Part shown: in pieces, positions 27,349 to 36,635 of the stretch
How the letters are laid out: each line of letters begins with the position of its first letter
Numbering within the stretch: the stretch's first letter is position 1
NCBI RefSeq assembly: GCF_031458235.1
Contig: NZ_JAVDYB010000001.1
Coordinates: forward strand, 7,775,001-7,839,000
Reading direction: 5' to 3'
Source of the DNA: Catenuloplanes atrovinosus
GTDB taxonomy: Bacteria > Actinomycetota > Actinomycetes > Mycobacteriales > Micromonosporaceae
Length of the DNA stretch: 64,000 nt
Made by a program: the position numbers and the translations under genes
The notes under the pieces: model-generated
Told to the model about the DNA's origin: nothing
Databases searched by the model: none
What the model saw: the letters and a program-made list of their open reading frames with translations, nothing else

Positions 27349-28491
27349 CTACGCGGCGATCAGCGTCCGCGGGCGGATGTTGTCCAGGACCGCGGCCAGC
27401 CGCTCGCCGGTCTCCGCCGACCGGGATCGCAGCACGCCCATCCGCTCCCGCGTGACGGTGACCCGTTCGGGCCGTTCGTCCCAGAGCCGGTCGACCTGCG
27501 CGAGAAGCGGGCCGACCGACTCCCGCATGACGCCGCGAAGCGCGGGCGCACCCGCCTGCTGGGCGAAGTCGAAGACCTTCCCGGCGTACGGCAGCGGCAG
27601 GAACGGCACGCCGCTCAGCCCGCTGAAGATCAAGAAATGGAGTCGCATGCCGACCGCGAGGTCCAGGTGCCGCATCAGGCCGAGCACCTGGCGGGGCCGG
27701 TAATCGCCGTAGAGCACCCGGCAGTCCTGCACCGCGGTCATGTGCGACAGCACCGCGTGCGAATGCCGGATGTCGTCACGCTCCATCGGCACGAAGAGCA
27801 GCTGCGCGTCCAGCCGGTGCACCAGGAAGTCGCCCATCTGCGCCAGCAACTGGTGGTACGACTCCTCGTCCAGGTGCTCCGCGGCCTTGCCCGGCTCGCG
27901 CACGCTCATCCCGACCAGGCGCCGCCCGGCCGGCACGCCCTCGGCGCGGAGCAGCTCCGCGTCGAAGTCCTCCGGCTGGAGCAGCAGCGCGGGATCGGCG
28001 GTCACGGTGATGGTGCGGGTGACGCCGGCCTCCTCGAGGACCAGGCGGGACTCCTCGTCCCGGACCGTGACCTCGACCGCCTCGGAGAGCACCTCGCGCA
28101 CGATCGCGCAGTCCGTCTCCTCGGTGAGCGGGCCGGCGCCCAGCGCGTACGTGAAGACGGGCACGCCGCGCTCCTGCGCCGCGCGCGCGACGCGGAGGTA
28201 CCGGCGCGCCTCGGTGTTGTAGAGGATGCCGCCGCCGCCCAGGATCAGCAGGTCCAGCTCGCCGAGCGACGTCGCGGTCGCCTGGCGGCTGACCCCCTCC
28301 CAGCCGACGACCTCCACTCCCGGGTGCTGCGCCCGGGTGTGCTCCGGGTGACGGGAGAAGACCAGGATGCGGGCGTCCGGGCGCCGGTTGCGCAGATCGT
28401 CGAGCAGGCTGGTGAGAATGGCCTCGTCGCCGAGGTTGCGTCCGCCGTACGAGCCGAGCACGCCCACGGTGGGTCCGGTTCTGTCGAGCAC
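27349..28491 (-). CDS. Polysaccharide pyruvyl transferase family protein (CsaB/WcaK-like)
   Basis: A 380-residue protein. It has TVGVLGSYGGRNLGDEAIL near the N-terminus, LGELDLLILGGGGILYN near residue 80 and GMRLHFLIFS near 285, which are hallmarks of the pyruvyltransferase superfamily. CsaB adds pyruvate ketals to secondary cell-wall polymers; other members modify exopolysaccharides. The GTG start at 28491 follows agggaggtgcgcg, a strong ribosome-binding site, and gives the typical start near the glycine loop. An in-frame upstream ATG at 28557 was rejected. It is probably co-transcribed with the FAD oxidoreductase downstream. Confidence 0.85.
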   Translation of the reverse strand: MLDRTGPTVGVLGSYGGRNLGDEAILTSLLDDLRNRRPDARILVFSRHPEHTRAQHPGVEVVGWEGVSRQATATSLGELDLLILGGGGILYNTEARRYLRVARAAQERGVPVFTYALGAGPLTEETDCAIVREVLSEAVEVTVRDEESRLVLEEAGVTRTITVTADPALLLQPEDFDAELLRAEGVPAGRRLVGMSVREPGKAAEHLDEESYHQLLAQMGDFLVHRLDAQLLFVPMERDDIRHSHAVLSHMTAVQDCRVLYGDYRPRQVLGLMRHLDLAVGMRLHFLIFSGLSGVPFLPLPYAGKVFDFAQQAGAPALRGVMRESVGPLLAQVDRLWDERPERVTVTRERMGVLRSRSAETGERLAAVLDNIRPRTLIAA

Positions 28492-28603
28492 CGCGCACCT
28501 CCCTACGTCGTGTGCGAGCCCGGCGGGCGCCGGGCTCGCACGGGTCCCTACCCTCAACCTCAGGGTGACACACCCGACGAATCGGACGGTTCGTTTGCGC
28601 AGG

Positions 28604-29845
28604 TCAGGCCGTTGTGCGCCCTTCCGCGGCGGCCAGCGCGATGTCCGTGCGGTGGTGCGAACCGGCCAGCTCGATGCCGCTCACCAGGTCGTACGCGGCC
28701 TCGCGGGCGGAGCTCAGGTCCGGGCCGGTAGCGGTCGCACAGACCACCCGGCCGCCGGACGAGACGAGCGCGCCGTCCTCGCGCCGCCGGGTACCCGCGT
28801 GCAGCACGCCGGGCCGTTCCGCGCCGGTCAGCACGCCGCCGGTCCGCGGCGCCTCCGGGTAGCCCTCGGACGCCACCACCACGGTCACCGCGGCGCCGTC
28901 CCGCCAGGTCAGCGGCGGGTGCGCGGCCAGCTCGCCGACCGCGGCGGCGCGCAGCAGCCCGGCCAGCGGCGTGGTCAGCATGGCCAGCACCACCTGCGTC
29001 TCCGGGTCGCCGAAGCGCGCGTTGAACTCGATCACCCGCGGGCCGGCCGCGGTGATCGCCAGGCCGACGTAGAGCAGGCCGGAGAACGGCGTGCCGCGCC
29101 CGCGCATCTCGGCCAGGGTCGGCTGCACCACCTCGGCCATGACCTGCTCGACCAGGTCGTCCGGCGCCCAGAGCAGCGGCGTGTAGGCGCCCATGCCGCC
29201 GGTGTTCGGCCCGGCGTCGCCGTCGCCGACGCGCTTGAAGTCCTGGGCCGGCATCAGCGGCAGTGCGGCCTCACCGTCGGTGACCACGAACAGCGAGACC
29301 TCGGGGCCGGCCAGGTACTCCTCGACGACCACGCGTCCGCACTCGGCCGCGTGGGCCAGCGCCCTCTCCCGGTCGTCGGTGACCACGACGCCCTTGCCGG
29401 CGGCCAGGCCGTCGTCCTTCACCACGTACGGCGTACCGAACTCGTCCAGCGCGGCCGCGACCTCCGCCGGCGTGGTGCAGGTGAACGAGCGCGCGGTCGG
29501 CACGCCGGCCGCGGCCATCACGTCCTTGGCGAACGTCTTCGAGCCCTCCAGCCGCGCGGCGGCGGCGGACGGGCCGAAGACCGCGACACCCTTGGCCCGG
29601 ACCGCGTCCGCCACGCCCGCCACCAGCGGTGCCTCCGGGCCGATCACGACCAGGTCGGCACCGGTCTCGACGGCGAGCGCCGCGACCGCGGCCGGGTCGG
29701 TCGCGGTCACCTCGCGCAGCTCGGCGAGCTGCGCGATGCCGGGGTTGCCCGGCGCCGCGACCAGGTGCTCGACCGCGGGGTCGGCCGCGAGGCCGATGGC
29801 GAGGGCGTGTTCACGCCCTCCGGAACCGATGAGAAGTACGCGCAC
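28604..29845 (-). CDS. purD: Phosphoribosylamine-glycine ligase (GAR synthetase)
   Basis: A 413-residue ATP-grasp enzyme for the second step of IMP synthesis, joining phosphoribosylamine and glycine. It shows MRVLLIGSGGREHAL at the N-terminus, GPEAPLVAG, SKTFAKD, YVVKDDGLAAGKGV (ATP-grasp lysine) and the metal-binding EFNARFGDPETQ near residue 280. Length is normal for the family. It is on the minus strand just after purA, whose stop lies 34 bases upstream of this start, so purA-purD are probably one operon. Confidence 0.96.
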   Translation of the reverse strand: MRVLLIGSGGREHALAIGLAADPAVEHLVAAPGNPGIAQLAELREVTATDPAAVAALAVETGADLVVIGPEAPLVAGVADAVRAKGVAVFGPSAAAARLEGSKTFAKDVMAAAGVPTARSFTCTTPAEVAAALDEFGTPYVVKDDGLAAGKGVVVTDDRERALAHAAECGRVVVEEYLAGPEVSLFVVTDGEAALPLMPAQDFKRVGDGDAGPNTGGMGAYTPLLWAPDDLVEQVMAEVVQPTLAEMRGRGTPFSGLLYVGLAITAAGPRVIEFNARFGDPETQVVLAMLTTPLAGLLRAAAVGELAAHPPLTWRDGAAVTVVVASEGYPEAPRTGGVLTGAERPGVLHAGTRRREDGALVSSGGRVVCATATGPDLSSAREAAYDLVSGIELAGSHHRTDIALAAAEGRTTA

Positions 29846-29879
29846 GCTGGGTGATGCTACCGACGTGGGCTGATCATCC

Positions 29880-31244
<1,365 letters not shown>

Positions 31245-31293
31245 TTACGGCCACGTTGGAGATGGCCGAAAAGATCACGGGAGGCCACCGGCC

Positions 31294-32292
31294 GTGTACG
31301 ACGTGGTGCTGCTCAGCCTCGCTTCCGGCGCGCCCGCCGGCGCCGACGCCTGCGGGCTCGGCGGATCCTGCTGCGGCGGTGCCGAGCAGAAGGAGCAGGT
31401 CGATCGCTCCTGCGCCGAGCCGGGCACCCGCGTGCCGGTGCTCGCCTGCGGCGACGCGCTGACCGCGGCCGGCGCCCGGGTGGAGTACGTCACCGCCCGC
31501 TCGGACGCCGAGATCGACGAGGTGATCGCCCGGCTGGACGCGCCACCCCGCGAGGACGGCCTGACCTGGCCCGACTCGGAGAGCAAGACCCGGGTCGTGG
31601 TCGCGGCCGCCACCGACGCGCAGCTCCGCGCCGTGGTCCGGCGCCTGGTCCGCCGGTTCGCGCCGCCGCCCAGCAAGCGGCCGGCCGAGCTGCCCGACTC
31701 GCGTACCGTGCCGGACCTGCCCGCGCTCGGCGTGCTCCCGCTCGACCCGGCCCGGGCCGGCACCCCCGACGACCTGGCCGCCCGGCTCGGCCTGCCGCGC
31801 GACCCCGCCGCGGTCGCGGCCGCGGTGCTCGGCGACCGCGTCCGGCGCGTCGACCTGCTGCGCACCGATGCGGGATCCGTCACGCTGGACGGGACGCTAC
31901 TCGGCGGTAAGAGTGAGGACGGCAAGCCCTTGCCGTGGCGAGGCAGAGTGCAGGTGGACGACACGGTGTTGAGTGACGGGGAAGAGGGCATCCTGGCGTG
32001 TGCGGTCGGCAACGCGGCCGGCTACGCGACCCTGGACGGTCTTCCGCTGCTCACCGGCGCCGACCCGGGCGACGGTGCGGTCGAGGTGGCCGTGGCGGTG
32101 CCCGTGGTGACCAAGGTCCGGTTCCGCCGTCCCCGGCTCCGGATCGAGGTGCGGCGGGCGCGGGGCCGCGCGGCTTCCGTGACGCCGCGGGACGGGGACG
32201 TGCAGTTCATCGACGACGGGGTGGCCGGCACGCTGAACCGCAAGCGGTCCTGGTGGACCGAGGCGGGCGCGTGGGCGGCGTACGTGAACTAG
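31294..32292 (+). CDS. Protein of unknown function with Cys-rich N-terminus and kinase-accessory-like C-terminus
   Basis: A 332-residue soluble protein starting at the GTG at 31294 (gggaggcc upstream). Near residue 18 it has CGLGGSCCGG, four cysteines of which two are adjacent, and another Cys later in RSCAEPG and LACGD. The C-terminal third (about residues 200-332) resembles in outline the accessory beta domain of diacylglycerol/lipid kinases (ARGRAASVTPRDGDVQF, then RSWWTEAGAWA). I see no clear ATP-binding kinase motif, so this is not called as a kinase. It lies 15 bases before the EspI-like ATPase gene and probably shares its transcript. Confidence 0.65.
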   Translation: MYDVVLLSLASGAPAGADACGLGGSCCGGAEQKEQVDRSCAEPGTRVPVLACGDALTAAGARVEYVTARSDAEIDEVIARLDAPPREDGLTWPDSESKTRVVVAAATDAQLRAVVRRLVRRFAPPPSKRPAELPDSRTVPDLPALGVLPLDPARAGTPDDLAARLGLPRDPAAVAAAVLGDRVRRVDLLRTDAGSVTLDGTLLGGKSEDGKPLPWRGRVQVDDTVLSDGEEGILACAVGNAAGYATLDGLPLLTGADPGDGAVEVAVAVPVVTKVRFRRPRLRIEVRRARGRAASVTPRDGDVQFIDDGVAGTLNRKRSWWTEAGAWAAYVN

Positions 32293-32307
32293 GGGAGGCA
32301 GTGCGCG

Positions 32308-34689
32308 GTGGTCAATAGTTTCCCGGCGGACTCGGACGACGACGAGCCGTTCTGGTCTCCGGACGACGAGGATCCCTCGCCGACGGATTCGCAGCAGAAC
32401 AAGCTGGTGGCACCGCCACCGGCTCCACCGTCCACGCCTCGCGCCAGCGCGCCCGTGCCGCATGAGCAGACCCAAAATCAAGATCAGGATTCAGCGGTAC
32501 GGTCGACGACCGACCCGGGGCCCTCTGCGCCGCAGCCGCCGATCCCACCGCTGCCCGGCCCACCGCCCCTGACGCCACCCGGGCCGGACGCGCGGGCACA
32601 GGGTCGCGTGTCCATACCGGGTCCGGTGCCGCCGGGTCCGGGTCCGGCGCCGGTTCAGCCGGGTCCGGTGCCGCCGGGTCCGGGTCCGGTGCCGCCGGGT
32701 CCGGGGCCGATTCCGCCGGGCCCGAACACCGCTTATCCGGGGCCAGGGCCGGTGCCGCCGGGACCGTCCTATCCGGGGCCGGTTCCGCCCGGCCCGGGTC
32801 CAGTGCGTCCGGGGCCCAATCCGGTGCCGCCGGGGCCGGGGCCGCAGTACCCGAACCAGCAGTACCCGGGGCCGCAGCATCAGCAGCCTTATCCAGGGCC
32901 GCAGTACCCGGGTCCGCAGCCGGGGCCGCAGTACCCCGGGCCGCCGCAACCGGGGCCTCAGTACCCCGGGCCGCCGCAGCCGGGGCCGCAGTATCCGGGG
33001 CCGCAACAGCCGGGTCCGCAGTATCCGGGGCCGCCGCAGCCGGGTCCGCAGCCGGGGCCGCAGTACCCGGGTCCGCAGCCCGGTCCGCATCAGTCCGGCC
33101 CGCAGCAGCAGTACCCGCTGCATCAGCCGCCGGTTCACCAGCAGGGACCGTTGCACCAGCAGGGGCCGCCGGTGCATCAGCCGCCGCCGATGATCCACCA
33201 GCAGCACCACCCGCAGTACCCGCCGGTGCACCAGCAGGGCGCTATCCCGCCCGTACCCCCTGGTCCTGGTCCTGTTCCTGGTCCGCACACGCTGCCGGTC
33301 CCGCCCGGGCCGCAGTACCCCGGCCCGATGCCGCCCGCTCCCGGCCCGACGCCGCCGTTGCCCGGCCCGAACCCGGGTCCCGGTCCGGTGCCGGGTCCCG
33401 TGCCGCCGGGTCCCGTGCCGCCCGGTCCCGGCCCGGTTCCGGAGTTCCCGGCGCCGGACTCGCCGGAGCCGGAGGTGACCAGCGCGCCGCCGGCCGACGG
33501 CGGTGAGGAGGGACAGCCGGAGACCGAGGGCGGCACGCCGCGCCCGGACTTCCCGCGTCCGCCCACACTGGACCGTCCGCCGTATCCGCCGCCGAGCCCG
33601 AACCCGAACCCGAACCAGGGCCAGGCCGTGGTGCCGCAGTGGCAGCAGCAGGTCGCCTACCACCAGCCGGAGACCGCGTACCCGTCGGTGCCGTTCCCGC
33701 CGCAGGAGGGTCAGCCGCCGGTGCCGGACACCGGCTGGGAGCCGGACCCGCACGAGCCGACGCCGACCGCGGACGACTTCGCGCGGCGCCGGACCATGAA
33801 GCCGGCCGACCCGGTCGCCACCATGGGCGTCCGCGCGGGGCTGCGGCACGCCACGTTCGGTCTGGTCTCGCTGGCTCCGGGACGCCGCGAGCAGGAGATC
33901 AAGAAGGACATCGACATGGTCCGCCGGAACTTCGGCGGCCTGCGCCAGGTCACGATCGTCAACCCGAAGGGCGGTGCCGGGAAGACCATCGCGGTGCTGC
34001 TGCTCGCCATGACGTTCGGGCAGCGCCGCGGCGGTTACGTGCTGGCCTGGGACAACAACGAGACGCAGGGCACCCTCGGCATGCGCGCGCAGCAGGACTT
34101 CCACGCGCGTACCGTCCGGGACATGCTCCGCGACCTGGTGAGCTTCCAGGGCGCGAGCGGCCGGGTCGGCGACCTGTCGCAGTACGTGCGCGCTCAGGGC
34201 GAGGGCATGTTCGACGTGCTCGCGTCCGACGAGTCCGCGACCGCGGGCGAGATCCTCACCGCGGAGGCGTTCGCCGAGATCCGCGACGTGGTCAGCCGGT
34301 TCTACAAGCTGATCTTCGTGGACACCGGTAACAACGTGCGCGCGCAGAACTGGCAGGCGGCGATCGATGCCACCGACCAGCTCGTGGTCACCATGTCCGC
34401 GCGTAACGACTCCGCGGAGACCGCCGCCCGCATGCTCGACCACCTGGAGCAGACCGGGCGGCAGCGGCTGGTGCGGCAGGCGGTGACGATCGTGTCCTCG
34501 CCGTCGACCAAGCGGGACCTGGACACCGACGCGATCTTCCGGCACTTCGCGGCGCGGACCCGGGTCGTGCTGTCCGCGCCGTACGAGCGGAGCGTGGACA
34601 CCGGCGAGCCGATCCGGTACGGCACGCTCTCCTCCGCCACGCGCGACGCCTGGCTCAAGATCGCCGCCGCGGTCGCGGAAGGACTGTAG
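32308..34689 (+). CDS. Proline-rich, ParA/MinD-type ATPase (EspI-like)
   Basis: A 793-residue protein. Residues about 25-500 are a disordered tail rich in Pro, Gly and Gln with PGP, QYPGP and HQQGP repeats. Residues about 535-793 form a ParA/MinD P-loop domain, with the deviant Walker A KGGAGKT at 554-560, VLAWDNNETQGTLGMRAQQ, LIFVDTGNN (Walker B region) and TMSARNDSAETA. This layout matches EspI and related ATPases near ESX/type VII secretion loci in mycobacteria. No ESX genes are present in the window. GTG start with aggggagg upstream, 15 bases after the previous gene. Confidence 0.85.
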   Translation: MVNSFPADSDDDEPFWSPDDEDPSPTDSQQNKLVAPPPAPPSTPRASAPVPHEQTQNQDQDSAVRSTTDPGPSAPQPPIPPLPGPPPLTPPGPDARAQGRVSIPGPVPPGPGPAPVQPGPVPPGPGPVPPGPGPIPPGPNTAYPGPGPVPPGPSYPGPVPPGPGPVRPGPNPVPPGPGPQYPNQQYPGPQHQQPYPGPQYPGPQPGPQYPGPPQPGPQYPGPPQPGPQYPGPQQPGPQYPGPPQPGPQPGPQYPGPQPGPHQSGPQQQYPLHQPPVHQQGPLHQQGPPVHQPPPMIHQQHHPQYPPVHQQGAIPPVPPGPGPVPGPHTLPVPPGPQYPGPMPPAPGPTPPLPGPNPGPGPVPGPVPPGPVPPGPGPVPEFPAPDSPEPEVTSAPPADGGEEGQPETEGGTPRPDFPRPPTLDRPPYPPPSPNPNPNQGQAVVPQWQQQVAYHQPETAYPSVPFPPQEGQPPVPDTGWEPDPHEPTPTADDFARRRTMKPADPVATMGVRAGLRHATFGLVSLAPGRREQEIKKDIDMVRRNFGGLRQVTIVNPKGGAGKTIAVLLLAMTFGQRRGGYVLAWDNNETQGTLGMRAQQDFHARTVRDMLRDLVSFQGASGRVGDLSQYVRAQGEGMFDVLASDESATAGEILTAEAFAEIRDVVSRFYKLIFVDTGNNVRAQNWQAAIDATDQLVVTMSARNDSAETAARMLDHLEQTGRQRLVRQAVTIVSSPSTKRDLDTDAIFRHFAARTRVVLSAPYERSVDTGEPIRYGTLSSATRDAWLKIAAAVAEGL
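32929..33048 (+). repeat. 30-bp coding tandem repeat (QYPGPPQPGP)
   Basis: Four adjacent 30-bp units begin at 32929, 32959, 32989 and 33019, each starting cagta(c/t)cc(c/g)ggg. They encode QYPGP(P/Q)QPGP. Shorter partial units flank the array. Differences are mainly at third positions, so the protein repeat is conserved more than the DNA. Confidence 0.85.
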
Positions 34690-34696
34690 CCCCGTT

Positions 34697-34729
34697 CCCG
34701 GCCGGGCAGCTCGCCGCCGCCCGGCCGGG
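34697..34729. terminator. Bidirectional hairpin between convergent genes
   Basis: Perfect 11-base arms (cccggccgggc and gcccggccggg) enclose an 11-base loop, midway between the ATPase gene stop and the convergent DUF3151 stop. Confidence 0.7.
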
Positions 34730-34738
34730 GTCCGGGGA

Positions 34739-35158
34739 TCAGGCGCCGGCGAGCGCGTCCGCCGCGACCGGGTCGCAGTCGCGGAGGAACTGGGCGCAGC
34801 GCGCCGCCTCGTCCGCCTCGCCGATCGCGTCGGCGGCCCGGGCCAGCTCGTGCAGGCAGGCCAGGAAGCCGCGGTTCGGCTCGTGCGACCACGGCACCGG
34901 GCCGTGCCCCTTCCAGCCGTTACGGCGCAGCGCGTCCAGGCCGCGGTGGTAACCGGTGCGCGCGTACGCGTACCCGGTGATGGTCTGGCCGTTGTCGATG
35001 GCCCGCTTCGCCAGCGCCGCCCAGGCCGCGCTGTTCGTCGGGAAACGTGCCGCCACCTGGGCGTAGGCCTCGTCGTTGTCGGCCGCGGCCAGCGCGGCCG
35101 CCGCCTCGTCGTCGCCGGGCAGCAGCGTGGCCGGCGGCTGTGGCATCAGATTCTGCAT
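34739..35158 (-). CDS. DUF3151 family protein
   Basis: A 139-residue soluble helical protein. The DUF3151 pattern is seen as FPTNSAAWAALAKRAI, then GYAYARTGYHRGLDALRR and WSHEPNRGFLACLHELAR, with alpha-helical TPR-like repeats. Its role is unknown, although the family is nearly universal in actinobacteria. In Mycobacterium and Streptomyces the DUF3151 gene lies near purA and fba; here purA and fba are likewise within 11 kb, so gene order is partly conserved. It is convergent with the ATPase gene. Confidence 0.88.
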   Translation of the reverse strand: MQNLMPQPPATLLPGDDEAAAALAAADNDEAYAQVAARFPTNSAAWAALAKRAIDNGQTITGYAYARTGYHRGLDALRRNGWKGHGPVPWSHEPNRGFLACLHELARAADAIGEADEAARCAQFLRDCDPVAADALAGA

Positions 35159-35327
35159 GCGTTCATCTAACCCCGGCCGGGACGACAGCCCGGCGCACCG
35201 TGCCTGGCCGATCGGCTGAGTGTTTCGTCACGCGAGCGGCTCGCACGTCGACGCGCTCGGCCGGTGTCCGCGGATCGTCCGGTGCACTACAAACAGAGGT
35301 CCGGTGCCTCCCCAGGACCCGGAAGTC

Positions 35328-35357
35328 GAGAGCCCGGCGGCACCCCGCCGGGCTCTC
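35328..35357 (+). promoter_or_regulatory. Strong hairpin in the leader of the LOG-family gene
   Basis: Perfect 13-base arms (gagagcccggcgg/ccgccgggctctc) with loop cacc lie 30 bases before the GTG start of the downstream gene. It is followed by ctcctcgat, not by a T-run. It could be a terminator of an upstream transcript, or a transcript-stabilising or attenuating stem in the leader. Confidence 0.55.
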
Positions 35358-35387
35358 CTCCTCGATCGGGTAGGAGACACTGAGCAC

Positions 35388-36581
35388 GTGCCGACCCCTC
35401 CGCCGCATGACGTCCTCGACCATCACGACCACACCGAGTCCGAGGTGGAGACGCGCGCCGAGCTCGACCGCCACCTGGTCGCCGGATCGCTCGCCCGCCT
35501 CGCCGTGCTCGGGCTGACGCTGGACGAGGACCCGCCGGACCTGTCCGCCGTGGACGTGTCCGGCACGCTGTTCCTGGGTTGCGCGTTCGCCTCCGACGAG
35601 GTCGTCGCGGACCTGGTCCGGCGCGGCGCGTCCGTGGTGCCGGCGCTGCGCGCGCTGCCGTACCCGACGCATCCGGCACGGCTCTACACCCCCGAGGACC
35701 TGTCGGCCGGCTTCGCCGAGCACGGCTTCGACGGCATGTACGACACCGTGGTCTACCGGCACTTCCGGGCCAACGGTGGCGCGGTCCCGGAGGTCCGCGA
35801 GGCGCTCGCCCAGCGGCTGCACGACCACGGCATCGACAACGCGCTGGCGTACGCCACGCACGCCTGGCTGTCCGAGCACGGCCCCGCCTCAGTGGTCGGG
35901 GTGATGGGCGGCCACGCCGTCCCGCGCGGTTCCGCCGCGTACCGCTTGGCCGCCACGCTCGGCCGCGAGCTGGCCCGGCGTGACCGCCTGGTCGTCACCG
36001 GCGGCGGCCCCGGCGTGATGGAGGCCGCGAACCTCGGCGCCTACCTCTCCACCCGCCCCGAGGCGGACCTGATCGAGGCCGTCGACATGCTGGCCGCCGC
36101 GCCGGACTTCCTCGACCACGGCCCGTTCACCGAGGCCGCGCTCGCGGTGCGCACTAAGTTCGCCCCCGAGCCGGACTCGTCACCGACCGCCTGGGCCCGC
36201 CGCGGCGGGTTGTCCGTCCCCACCTGGCTCTACGGCCACGAGCCGGCCAACCTCTTCGCCGGCCGGGTCGGGAAGTACTTCAGCAACGCCATCCGCGAGG
36301 ACCAGATCCTCCGCCTCTGCCGCGGCGGCCTGGTCTTCGCCCCCGGCCGCGCCGGCACGGTTCAGGAGGTCTTCCAGGCCGCCACCAAGACCTTCTACGG
36401 CACCGACGGCCCCAGCGGCGCCTACGTCTTCCTCGACGCCACCTTCTGGACCGACACGCTCCCGGTCCGCACCCTGCTGGCCCCTCTCTTCGCCCAGTCC
36501 CCCCACGGCGACCTCACCCCCTCCATCCACCTCACCGACGACGTCCACCACGCGGTACGACTCCTCACCGCCGCGGCATGA
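35388..36581 (+). CDS. LOG-family Rossmann-fold nucleotide-binding protein
   Basis: A 397-residue protein starting at the GTG at 35388 (taggagacac upstream); the frame extends back to 35220 but crosses the hairpin and lacks a site there. It carries VVGVMGGHAVPRGS, the LOG-type VVTGGGPGVMEAANLG near residue 205 and a variant of the phosphoribohydrolase motif, PGRAGTVQEVF, where PGGxGTxxE is usual. LOG proteins release cytokinin-type bases from their monophosphates; larger bacterial relatives such as PpnN cleave nucleotide 5'-monophosphates. The Gly-to-Arg change in the motif makes catalysis uncertain. Confidence 0.78.
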   Translation: MPTPPPHDVLDHHDHTESEVETRAELDRHLVAGSLARLAVLGLTLDEDPPDLSAVDVSGTLFLGCAFASDEVVADLVRRGASVVPALRALPYPTHPARLYTPEDLSAGFAEHGFDGMYDTVVYRHFRANGGAVPEVREALAQRLHDHGIDNALAYATHAWLSEHGPASVVGVMGGHAVPRGSAAYRLAATLGRELARRDRLVVTGGGPGVMEAANLGAYLSTRPEADLIEAVDMLAAAPDFLDHGPFTEAALAVRTKFAPEPDSSPTAWARRGGLSVPTWLYGHEPANLFAGRVGKYFSNAIREDQILRLCRGGLVFAPGRAGTVQEVFQAATKTFYGTDGPSGAYVFLDATFWTDTLPVRTLLAPLFAQSPHGDLTPSIHLTDDVHHAVRLLTAAA

Positions 36582-36635
36582 GAACGGGACCGGATCGCAC
36601 GGGCTAGGCTGCTCTCGGACACCCTAGGAGGCACG

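Noticed and set aside
32929-33048. A possible CRISPR array because of regular 30-bp repeats
   Set aside because: The units are contiguous with no spacers, encode an in-frame protein repeat, and no cas gene is near.
32491-34545. A 684-codon open frame on the minus strand opposite the ATPase gene
   Set aside because: Arginine and leucine repeats mirror the proline-rich repeat on the plus strand.
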